Positions 54,922-62,122 of a stretch of DNA of 64,000 nucleotides are shown piece by piece (position 1 is the first letter of the stretch; every line of letters begins with the position of its first letter). The position numbers and the translations under genes are program-made. Below the pieces are notes generated by a model that saw nothing but the letters and a program-made list of their open reading frames with translations, was not told the DNA's origin and searched no databases. Source of the DNA: Kiloniellales bacterium (GTDB lineage Bacteria; Pseudomonadota; Alphaproteobacteria; Kiloniellales; JAKSBE01); the NCBI GenBank assembly GCA_030066685.1, contig JASJBF010000001.1, positions 124,001 through 188,000 of the forward strand, written 5' to 3'.

Positions 54922-54970
54922 CTGTTAATCAAAATACTAACAGAGAATCTTCAGGTGAGACTTGAAGATT
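54922..54970. repeat. Two inverted repeats in the AT-rich gap after fabI
   Basis: CTGTTA / TAACAG (54922-54927, 54938-54943) and AATCTTCA / TGAAGATT (54946-54953, 54963-54970). The second extends to a 10-bp stem (one G-U) with a 5-nt UGAGA loop. They lie in a local AT-rich stretch 90 nt after fabI and 160 nt before the PA2779-type gene, as candidate operator, terminator or small-RNA structure. No U-tract follows on the + strand. Confidence 0.5.
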
Positions 54971-55129
54971 ACCGTGGCGCGGCGCGGCCGTTCATCCGAC
55001 GGTGACCATAGCGTGGCAAAATGCTGTCCTCACTTGGCAGCAGGATTTGAGCGCGCCAATAATCCTGCCCAATCCGACCGGCAGCGACTCATACCGGTTG
55101 GCGCGAGGTAGCAGAGGGGTCCAACCCAG

Positions 55130-55540
55130 ATGACCGTTTTCAATCGCTTCTGCCGGGCCTTGGCAATGCCCTTGGCGCTCGTCATCCTCTTCGTTTCCCT
55201 GCCGGCCAATCTGGCTCAAGCCGCGATGGTCTCCACCGATCAGGTCCTGGCTGAGAGCGAGACCGAGTCGGACCGGGCGCGCGTGCTCGCTTTCCTGGCT
55301 CGCGAGGACGTGCGGCAGCAGATCACAGCCCTGGGAGTCGATCCCGACGAAGCGACCCGGCGGGTCCAGGGCCTCTCCGATGTCGAGATCGCGAAGATCG
55401 TCGATCAGATGGACCAAGAGCCGGCCGGCCAGGGGATCGTGGTCATCCTTGTGGCGACGATCCTTATCATCTTCTTGATCTTCATCATCACGGACCTGGT
55501 CGGCGCCACCGACATATTCCCCTTTATCAATCCGATCTGA
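55130..55540 (+). CDS. PA2779-family membrane protein
   Basis: 136 residues. An N-terminal hydrophobic segment (ALAMPLALVILFVSLPANLAQAA) acts as a signal, followed by a soluble domain (STDQVLAESETESDRARVLAFLAREDVRQQITALGVDPDEATRRVQGLSDVEIAKIVDQMDQEPAGQ) and a C-terminal transmembrane segment (GIVVILVATILIIFLIFIITDLVG). The DVRQQITALGVDPDEA...RV..LSD.E motif is that of the PA2779 family, with a Pseudomonas partner PA2778. The partner gene follows here, 93 nt downstream. The role is unknown; the pair is widely conserved in proteobacteria. Confidence 0.8.
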   Translation: MTVFNRFCRALAMPLALVILFVSLPANLAQAAMVSTDQVLAESETESDRARVLAFLAREDVRQQITALGVDPDEATRRVQGLSDVEIAKIVDQMDQEPAGQGIVVILVATILIIFLIFIITDLVGATDIFPFINPI

Positions 55541-55633
55541 CGGCCTTGACCGCACCCTGGGTGGAGACCGCAGGTCGCCGGGCGTGCTATCTTTCACCCC
55601 GAGACCCGATCACGCAGGTCGCTGCGAGGTTAC

Positions 55634-56653
55634 TTGGACAGGTCTTTGCTTCCGGGATTTGCGCCATCGTCGCTATGTGTCGACGTCGAGTGTGCCGGGC
55701 CGCCCTGTGCCGTAAGGATCCGGCGTCTCGCGTCTCGGTTGACAGGCCTGATCCTGGCTGTGGGGCTTGCCGCCTGCACTGCGACGCAAAGCGAGCGGCT
55801 GCGGGAACAGCCGGGCGATCTGCCGGCGCGTGCAGAGGTCGCCGAGGTGCCGTTTTTCCCGCAGGAACGCTACTACTGTGGCCCGGCGGCCCTGGCCATG
55901 GTTCTTGCCTGGTCCGGCTCACCGGTCACGGCGCAGGACCTGGTGCCGCAGGTCTACACGCCCGGGCGGGAAGGTACGCTGCGCAGCGACATCCTGGGCG
56001 GCGCACGCCGCAACGGCCGCCTTGCGGTCGAGACCCGACGCCTGGAGGCTTTGCTCGCCGAGCTGGCGGCTGGGCATCCGGTTCTGGTCTTCCAGAATCT
56101 GGGGCTCGATCTCCTGCCGCAGTGGCACTTCGCCGTTGCGATCGGCTACGACCTGACCGAAGGGACCATCACCCTGCATTCGGGAACCGAGGCCAGGCGC
56201 AGGTTCGACCTGGCGACCTTCGAGCGGACCTGGCGGCGGGGTGACTTCTGGGCGCTGACAGTCCTGGCCCCCGATCGCCTGCCGGCCACGGCGAGGCAAC
56301 GTGAGGTGGTCGAAGCGGCCGCCGGGCTCGAGCGAGCCGGGCGCCTTTCAGAGGCCGAAACCGCCTATGCGGCGGTCCTGGAGCGCTGGCCGGAAAGCCA
56401 TGCCGCCCTCATGGGGCTCGGCAACACCCGCTATGCGTCAAAGAACGCTGCCGGCGCGGAGACCGCCTTTCGGCGTGCGATCGAGCTGCGTCCCGACGCG
56501 GCGGCGGCTTGGAACAACCTGGCCTACGCCTTGAAGGCGCTCGGCCGCCGGACGGAAGCAATCTCGGCCGCGGAGCGGGCGGTGGCATTGGGCGGCACGC
56601 AGACGACGCGCTATCGGGAAAGCCTTCGGGAGATCCTTGACGACAAGCCTTGA
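55634..56653 (+). CDS. PA2778-family C39-like cysteine peptidase lipoprotein with TPRs
   Basis: 339 residues from a TTG at 55634 (GAGG 4 nt before); a later start is possible because the lipobox LAAC (LTGLILAVGLAACTATQ) lies near residue 48. The peptidase_C39-like domain follows: VPFFPQERYYCGPAALAMVLAWSG with the catalytic Cys and WHFAVAIGYD with the catalytic His. The C-terminal third is TPR-type helical repeats (AETAYAAVLERWPESHAALMGLGNTRYASKNAAGAETAFRRAIELRPDAAAAWNNLAYALKALGRRTEAISAAERAVALGG). It pairs with the PA2779-type gene upstream. Confidence 0.8.
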   Translation: MDRSLLPGFAPSSLCVDVECAGPPCAVRIRRLASRLTGLILAVGLAACTATQSERLREQPGDLPARAEVAEVPFFPQERYYCGPAALAMVLAWSGSPVTAQDLVPQVYTPGREGTLRSDILGGARRNGRLAVETRRLEALLAELAAGHPVLVFQNLGLDLLPQWHFAVAIGYDLTEGTITLHSGTEARRRFDLATFERTWRRGDFWALTVLAPDRLPATARQREVVEAAAGLERAGRLSEAETAYAAVLERWPESHAALMGLGNTRYASKNAAGAETAFRRAIELRPDAAAAWNNLAYALKALGRRTEAISAAERAVALGGTQTTRYRESLREILDDKP

Positions 56654-56706
56654 GACGCCGTGCTTCAGAAGGGGCGGCAAACCCCGAGAAGCGGCGCCTT
56701 GGTGGG

Positions 56707-57054
56707 TCAGACAGCCTCGCTCATCCGGCGCGGGCTCGCGGCGGGGGGCCACTCCGGCAGGGCCTCGATGACTTTCGGAAGGCTCGGTCCCTCTGCCAAG
56801 AGGTTCTGTCCATAGAGCGGGCAGCAATAGGAAAGGACGTAGGTACCGTCCAAGCGGCGCAGCTTGAAAACCGTGTCTCCCTCTGGCTCGCTCAAAATCT
56901 CGGCATAGGAGTCGCCGCCCTCGCTCCGGAGGTAAGCTAGGTGACCGGCGATGCCGCGGCTGAGGCGCCGACGGCAGATCGTCTCGAGGGCATCAATGTC
57001 CTCTGGCGAAAGGCCGTTCGTATCCAGGGTTGTCAGGACCGTTACTGCGGTCAT
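56707..57054 (-). CDS. Small soluble protein of unknown function
   Basis: 115 residues from the ATG at 57054 (GGAGG 5 nt upstream). No signal peptide. Helical N-terminal part (LSPEDIDALETICRRRLSRGIAGHLAYLRSE) then a beta segment (YAEILSEPEGDTVFKLRRLDGTYVLSYCCPLYGQNLLAEG) and an acidic-Pro end. No family recognised. It is divergent from the polyamine transporter operon, sharing its control region. Confidence 0.6.
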   Translation of the reverse strand: MTAVTVLTTLDTNGLSPEDIDALETICRRRLSRGIAGHLAYLRSEGGDSYAEILSEPEGDTVFKLRRLDGTYVLSYCCPLYGQNLLAEGPSLPKVIEALPEWPPAASPRRMSEAV

Positions 57055-57486
57055 GTCACCTCCGTCGTGAATTCGTTCCGCATCAAAGTTTTGTGACGGA
57101 CACCATTATAGGTTGCAAATTCTGGCAAAGGAAGATGTTAAAGCTGTGTCGTTGTCTGCCCGCGGAATCGAGGCGGTGACACGAGGGTCTGTGCCAACGA
57201 AATCCAGCTTTTCCGGTGCCCTGATCACCATGCTAGAAATCTGCAACACTCAATAATCTTAGTAAATTAGTAATTCCCCTAGGGGTGGTAACCTTTGGTT
57301 AACAGCCGGTCCGCGGCCATTCTTGTCCTTTCGGTGACAGACAGTTACCCAAAAGAGACTCCACCTTTCGCTTGCGCTCACGTAGCATCCGCGCCGGGGT
57401 CAGACTTGCCGACTGTGCCGGCGGGTAGGGCGCCTTCATGCAGCCGGCTCAGATCGGCCAAGGCAAGAAACGCAGGCAGGGGTGCC
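57055..57486. other. Divergent control region upstream of the polyamine-type transporter operon
   Basis: 432 nt. It includes a perfect CCCCTAGGGG palindrome (57276-57285) preceded by an AT-rich direct repeat TTAGTAA (57259-57265 and 57267-57273). A TGCA-N6-GGCAA string (57114-57128) resembles the Pm half-site but lacks GGATA and any -10 at the right place, so I do not count it. The open frame continues across the gap but has no ATG. Confidence 0.5.
57276..57285. promoter_or_regulatory. Candidate operator palindrome upstream of potA
   Basis: CCCCTAGGGG is a perfect 10-bp palindrome in an AT-rich tract, 202 bp upstream of the GTG start of potA and 222 bp upstream of the divergent gene's start. 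The adjacent TTAGTAA direct repeat suggests a regulated promoter. Chance occurrence cannot be excluded. Confidence 0.35.
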
Positions 57487-58617
57487 GTGCCTGGAGCAGG
57501 GAAGGACTTGGACGCCAAACCCACGTCATACGGCGGCGATGCGATCGTACGTTTCGAGCGCGTGCAGAAGAGCTATGACGGCACTCTGCTCGTGGTCAAG
57601 GATCTCAACCTGGAGGTCCGGAGGGGCGAGTTTCTGACCCTTCTGGGGCCTTCGGGGTCGGGCAAGACCACGGTCCTGATGATGCTGGCAGGCTTCGAGA
57701 CGGCAACCTATGGCGCCATCTCCCTGAACGGCGAGCCGATCAACAACGTGCCGCCGCATAAACGCGGAATCGGCATGGTGTTCCAGAACTACGCCCTGTT
57801 TCCTCACATGACGGTTGCCGAGAATCTCGCCTTTCCGCTGGAGGTGCGGCGGCTGCCCAAAAGCGGGATCGAGGAGAAGGTCCGACGTGCCCTGGAAATG
57901 GTGCGCCTGGGCGGTTTCGAGCATCGGCGACCCGGGCAGCTGTCCGGCGGCCAGCAGCAGCGCGTGGCCGTCGCCCGCGCCCTGGTCTTCGAACCCGATC
58001 TGGTTCTGATGGACGAGCCACTGGGGGCTTTGGACAAGAACCTCCGCGAAGAGATGCAGTACGAGATCAAGCACATCCACGAGAACCTGGGGGTCAGCAT
58101 CGTCTACGTCACCCACGACCAGTCGGAGGCGCTGACCATGTCGAACCGAATCGCCGTCTTCAACGACGGCCGGATCCAGCAGCTGGCCGCCCCGGACGAT
58201 CTCTACGAGCGTCCAGAGAACGCCTTCGTCGCCCAGTTCATCGGCGAGAACAACCGTTTGAGTGGCCAGGTCAGCCGGCTCAACGGGACGTCCTGCGCGG
58301 TAGATCTCGACGACGGCGGCGGCCGGGTCCAGGCCCTGGCGGTCAAGGTCGCCGGCGAGCAGGCCCGCACCACCTTGTCGCTGCGCCCCGAACGGGTCGC
58401 CATCAATCCAGAGGACGGCGCCTTTCCGAACGTCTTCGAGGCCCGCGTGCAGGAGCTGATCTATCTGGGCGATCACATCCGGACCCGGGTCAGCCTCTGC
58501 GGCAAGGACGACTTCATCATCAAGGTTCCCAACGCCCAAGGCCATGCCATGCTGCGCGAAGGCGAGCAGGTGCGCGTCGGCTGGGCGCTGGAGGACTGCA
58601 GGGCGCTTGATGCCTAG
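57487..58617 (+). CDS. potA: Spermidine/putrescine-type ABC transporter ATPase
   Basis: 376 residues from the GTG at 57487 (AGGGG 5 nt upstream); no ATG is available in this frame. ABC ATPase motifs: Walker A GPSGSGKTT, Q-loop VFQNYALFPHM, signature LSGGQQQRVAVARAL and Walker B LVLMDEPLGALD, then H-loop THDQ. A C-terminal TOBE-type beta domain (VRVGWALEDCRALDA at its end) follows. PotA-like ATPases drive uptake of spermidine or putrescine. The binding protein and both permeases follow. Confidence 0.85.
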   Translation: MPGAGKDLDAKPTSYGGDAIVRFERVQKSYDGTLLVVKDLNLEVRRGEFLTLLGPSGSGKTTVLMMLAGFETATYGAISLNGEPINNVPPHKRGIGMVFQNYALFPHMTVAENLAFPLEVRRLPKSGIEEKVRRALEMVRLGGFEHRRPGQLSGGQQQRVAVARALVFEPDLVLMDEPLGALDKNLREEMQYEIKHIHENLGVSIVYVTHDQSEALTMSNRIAVFNDGRIQQLAAPDDLYERPENAFVAQFIGENNRLSGQVSRLNGTSCAVDLDDGGGRVQALAVKVAGEQARTTLSLRPERVAINPEDGAFPNVFEARVQELIYLGDHIRTRVSLCGKDDFIIKVPNAQGHAMLREGEQVRVGWALEDCRALDA

Positions 58618-58747
58618 AAGCGAAGGAGCGTGCCTGCAAACGCGCTGTCCCGGGACCGGGGACGACGAAGGCGCGGAGAGGGACTTGGGGGAGAGCGAAG
58701 GGGCCATCACGACCCGGCCCCGGTATCAGACTGGGAGTTTGCGACAC

Positions 58748-59848
58748 ATGAAACGTGATCTGAAGAAATCCTGCTTGGCCATCGCCGGCGCCTCGGCTTT
58801 GGGGGTTTGGACCGCCATGCCGGCGCTTGCGGCGGACAGCTTGACCGTCGTGTCCTGGGGCGGCGCCTACACGAAGAGCCAGGTGGAGGCCTACCACAAG
58901 CCCTATACCGAGAAGACCGGCATCAAGATTCTGTCGGAGAACTACAACGGCGGCTTGGCCGAGATCAAAGCCCAGGTCGAGGCCGGCAACGTCAACTGGG
59001 ACCTAGTCGATCTTGAGCTGGCGGACGTGGTTCGTGGCTGCGACGAGGGCCTGCTCGAGACTCTGGACTTGGATGCCCTCCCGGCCGCGCCGGACGGCAA
59101 GGCGGCGCGCGACGACTTCATCGCCGGTACGCTGCACGAGTGTGGGGTCGCGACCATCATCTGGTCGACGATCTACGCTTACGACGACACCAAGTTCTCT
59201 GGCGGCAAGCCGACCACCCTGGCCGACTTCTTCGATACGGGGAAGTTTCCGGGCAAGCGCGGCATGCGCAAGACGCCCAAGGTCAACCTAGAGTTTGCCC
59301 TGATGGCCGACGGCGTGCCCTCGAACAAGGTCTACGAGGTGTTGGCGACCCCGGAAGGCGTCGATCGGGCCTTCGCCAAGCTCGACACCATCAAGGACGA
59401 TGTCATCTGGTGGGAGGCCGGCGCCCAGCCGCCGCAGCTTCTGGCCGACGGCGAAGTCGCCATGACCACGGCCTACAATGGCCGGATCTTCAACGCCCAG
59501 GCGCAGGAGAACAAGCCCTTCGTCATCGTCTGGGACGGCCAGGTTTGGGACATCGACCTCTGGGGCATTCCCAAAGGCGCCAAAAACAAGGACGCGGCCA
59601 TGGAGTTCATCAAGTTCTCCACCGACACCCAGCGCCTCGCCGATCAGGCCGCCTGGATCTCCTACGGTCCGGCGCGGCAGTCGTCGATCCCGCTGATCGG
59701 CAACCACGCCGACGCGGGTGTACCGATGGCTCCGCACATGCCGACGGCGCCGGAGAACTTCCGGACCGCGGTGCAGAACGACTTCGAGTTCTGGGCCGAT
59801 TACCAGGACGAGTTGAACGAGCGCTTCAACGCCTGGCTGGCGAGGTAG
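58748..59848 (+). CDS. potD: Polyamine-type ABC transporter substrate-binding protein
   Basis: 366 residues from the ATG at 58748. Signal peptide SCLAIAGASALGVWTAMPALAA. The mature protein starts DSLTVVSWGGAYTKSQVEAYHKPYTEKTGIKI and has DLVDLELADVVRGCDEGLLETLD and AYNGRIFNAQAQENKPFVIVWDG, typical of PotD/PotF-like SBP_bac_8 proteins. The ligand (spermidine, putrescine or related cation) is inferred from the operon. A strong hairpin (59860-59885) follows the stop. Confidence 0.85.
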   Translation: MKRDLKKSCLAIAGASALGVWTAMPALAADSLTVVSWGGAYTKSQVEAYHKPYTEKTGIKILSENYNGGLAEIKAQVEAGNVNWDLVDLELADVVRGCDEGLLETLDLDALPAAPDGKAARDDFIAGTLHECGVATIIWSTIYAYDDTKFSGGKPTTLADFFDTGKFPGKRGMRKTPKVNLEFALMADGVPSNKVYEVLATPEGVDRAFAKLDTIKDDVIWWEAGAQPPQLLADGEVAMTTAYNGRIFNAQAQENKPFVIVWDGQVWDIDLWGIPKGAKNKDAAMEFIKFSTDTQRLADQAAWISYGPARQSSIPLIGNHADAGVPMAPHMPTAPENFRTAVQNDFEFWADYQDELNERFNAWLAR

Positions 59849-59859
59849 TAGCAAACGGG

Positions 59860-59885
59860 CGGGGCGGGTCGGGAGGCCCGCCCCG
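59860..59885 (+). terminator. GC-rich hairpin after the binding-protein gene
   Basis: CGGGGCGGG (59860-59868), loop TCGGGAGG, CCCGCCCCG (59877-59885): a 9-bp GC stem 11 nt after the potD stop and 58 nt before the permease gene. There is no U-tract, so it more likely attenuates or stabilises the 3' end than terminates fully. Confidence 0.6.
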
Positions 59886-59942
59886 ACGCTCTTGGCGCCC
59901 TGACGCGCGGACAGGGCAGCGGATGGCGGGAGCGGAACGCGC

Positions 59943-61211
59943 ATGGTGGACATCGCAGGGAGCACCCAGTCGACGGCGGCCATGACGACCGCGGACGGGC
60001 GGCCGCTGGCACTGGCCCTGCGCCATGCTGAACGGATCAAGCGATGGAAGGCGCTGTTCCTAGTTCTGCCGCTCTTGCTCTTCCTCGGCGCGACCTTCCT
60101 GTATCCCATCGCGCTGATGCTGTTCCGCTCGGTCGAGAACCCGGTGGTCGCGGAAAATCTGCCGCGGACCCTCGAGGCGCTCGAGGCCTGGGACGGCAAG
60201 GACCTGCCCGACGAAGAGGTCTTCGCCGCCCTGGCGGTGGACCTTGGCGAGGCGAGGAAGAACAAGACCTTCGGCCGCCTGGCGACCCGGGTCAATCAGG
60301 AGCTGAGCGGCACGCGGACCATGATCATGCGCACGGCCCGGCGGGTCGCGCGCTTCGAGGCGCCCTTCAAGGACGCGATCACTGAAGCTCACCCCGGTTG
60401 GTCACGGCTCTCGACCTGGGCCGCGATCAAGCGCCTCGGTGACCGCTACACGCCGATCCAGTACCTGGCCGCCGTGGACCTGGGCTACGACGTGCAAGGC
60501 GACATCGTCGCCCAGCCCGAAAACCGGCAGATCTACCGCAACCTCTTCCTGCGCACCTTTTGGATGAGCGTGGCGGTCACCCTGGCCTGCCTGGCGCTCG
60601 GCTATCCGATCGCCTACCTGCTGGCCTCGCTGCCGGCTCGCTATGCCAACCTGCTGATGATCCTGGTCCTGCTGCCCTTCTGGACCTCGCTGCTGGTCCG
60701 CACGACCTCCTGGATCGTGCTGCTCCAGACCCAGGGCGTGCTCAACGATCTGCTGGTCTGGCTGGGCATCATCGGCGACGACCAGCGCATCCAGATGATC
60801 TTCAACGCCCAGGGTACCGTGGTCGCCATGACCCAGATCCTACTGCCCTTCATGATCCTGCCGCTCTACAGCGTCATGAAGACCATTCCCGAGAGCTACA
60901 TGCGGGCCGCTCAGTCGCTGGGCGCCCCGCGGTTCTACGCTTACTGGCGGGTCTATCTGCCGAACACCCTGCCGGGCATCGGGGCGGGCTGCCTGCTCGT
61001 CTTCATCCTGGCCATCGGCTACTACATCACACCCGCCCTGGTCGGCGGCGAGGACGGCCAGATGATCTCCAACCTCATCGCCTTCCACATGCAGAAAAGC
61101 CTGAATTGGAGTCTGGCGGCCGCCCTGGGCGGCATCCTCCTGGTCGGCGTGATCGCGCTCTACTGGCTCTACAACCGGCTGGTCGGCGTCGAGCGGCTCA
61201 AGCTGGGGTAG
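59943..61211 (+). CDS. potB: Spermidine/putrescine-type ABC transporter permease 1 (PotB-like)
   Basis: 422 residues. The ABC permease motif (EAA loop) reads YMRAAQSLGAPRFYAYWRVYLPNTLPGIGAG, with NTLPG. TM1 is near residue 38 (ALFLVLPLLLFLGATFLYPIALMLF), then an unusually long soluble insert (about residues 65-195, SVENPVVAENLPRTL...LGYDVQGDIVAQPENRQ) before the rest of the five or six segments. PotB is usually under 320 residues; the long insert is known in alphaproteobacterial members. Next permease begins 6 nt after. Confidence 0.85.
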   Translation: MVDIAGSTQSTAAMTTADGRPLALALRHAERIKRWKALFLVLPLLLFLGATFLYPIALMLFRSVENPVVAENLPRTLEALEAWDGKDLPDEEVFAALAVDLGEARKNKTFGRLATRVNQELSGTRTMIMRTARRVARFEAPFKDAITEAHPGWSRLSTWAAIKRLGDRYTPIQYLAAVDLGYDVQGDIVAQPENRQIYRNLFLRTFWMSVAVTLACLALGYPIAYLLASLPARYANLLMILVLLPFWTSLLVRTTSWIVLLQTQGVLNDLLVWLGIIGDDQRIQMIFNAQGTVVAMTQILLPFMILPLYSVMKTIPESYMRAAQSLGAPRFYAYWRVYLPNTLPGIGAGCLLVFILAIGYYITPALVGGEDGQMISNLIAFHMQKSLNWSLAAALGGILLVGVIALYWLYNRLVGVERLKLG

Positions 61212-61217
61212 GCGCAC

Positions 61218-62099
61218 ATGATCTCCCTGCCGCCTCATGCCGGTCCGCTCGAGCGCATCTGGCACTACCTTTTCCTGCTGATCTGCGTGCTGGTTTTCGG
61301 TTTCCTGATCGCGCCGCTGCTGGTCATCCTGCCCCTGTCCTTCAACGCCGAACCCTACTTCACCTTCACCGAGGGGATGCTGTCGTTGGATCCCGAGGCC
61401 TATTCGCTGCGGTGGTACGAGGCCCTCTTCGACACCAACCCGAACCGGGAAAACAAATGGCTGGAGGCGATCCCCAACTCGCTTTGGATCGCGCTCTGCT
61501 CGACCTTGCTGGCGACGGTTCTCGGGACCTTGGCGGCCCTGGGCCTGAGCCGTGCGGAGATGCCTTTTCGCAATCTGATCATGGGGCTACTGATCTCGCC
61601 CATGATCGTGCCGCTGATCATCACGGCGGCCGGCATCTTCTTCTTCTACGCAAGCCTAAACGAGTACCTGCAACTGACCGGTTCCTTTGTCGGAATCGTC
61701 CTGGCGCACACGGTCCTGGGGACGCCCTTCGTGGTCATCACGGTGACCGCGACCCTGATCGGCTTCGATCAGTCCCTGGTGCGCGCCGGCCTGATGTGCG
61801 GGGCGACCCCGACCCGCGTCTTCTTCAAGGTCGTGCTGCCCCTGATCCTGCCCGGCGTGATCTCCGGCGCGCTCTTCGCCTTCGTCACCTCCTTCGACGA
61901 GATCGTGGTGGTGCTCTTCGTCGGCAGCGTCGAGTACCAGACCATCCCGCGGCAGATGTGGGCCGGCATCCGCGAGGAGATCAGCCCGATCATCCTGGCG
62001 GTGGCGACTCTGCTGATCTGCGTTTCCACCCTCCTGATGATCGCGGTCGAGGTGCTGCGGCGCTACAACGAGCGGCAGCGCGGCGTCACGCCGAGCTGA
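61218..62099 (+). CDS. potC: Spermidine/putrescine-type ABC transporter permease 2 (PotC-like)
   Basis: 293 residues with six hydrophobic segments. The EAA loop reads QSLVRAGLMCGATPTRVFFKVVLPLILPGVISG, where PGVISGALFAFVTSFDE is the coupling-helix region. A long periplasmic TM1-2 loop (FTFTEGMLSLDPEAYSLRWYEALFDTNPNRENKW) contains the usual PotC-type RWY motif. Start 6 nt after PotB. It completes PotABCD-like order potA-potD-potB-potC. Confidence 0.9.
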   Translation: MISLPPHAGPLERIWHYLFLLICVLVFGFLIAPLLVILPLSFNAEPYFTFTEGMLSLDPEAYSLRWYEALFDTNPNRENKWLEAIPNSLWIALCSTLLATVLGTLAALGLSRAEMPFRNLIMGLLISPMIVPLIITAAGIFFFYASLNEYLQLTGSFVGIVLAHTVLGTPFVVITVTATLIGFDQSLVRAGLMCGATPTRVFFKVVLPLILPGVISGALFAFVTSFDEIVVVLFVGSVEYQTIPRQMWAGIREEISPIILAVATLLICVSTLLMIAVEVLRRYNERQRGVTPS

Positions 62100-62122
62100 A
62101 CGGCCGGAGGGATCTGCGGCAG

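Noticed and set aside
54992-55597. Long minus-strand frame across the PA2779-type gene
   Set aside because: It is antisense to a recognisable membrane protein with signal and TM segments; acidic low-complexity shadow.
57114-57128. TGCA-N6-GGCAA resembling the Pm half-site upstream of potA
   Set aside because: It lacks GGATA, and no TANNNT hexamer lies 21 nt downstream.
60603-60612. GGCTATCCGA inside the PotB-like gene resembling the reverse of the GGATAG motif
   Set aside because: It lies within coding sequence (GYPIAYLL) and lacks the AATC and TGC parts.
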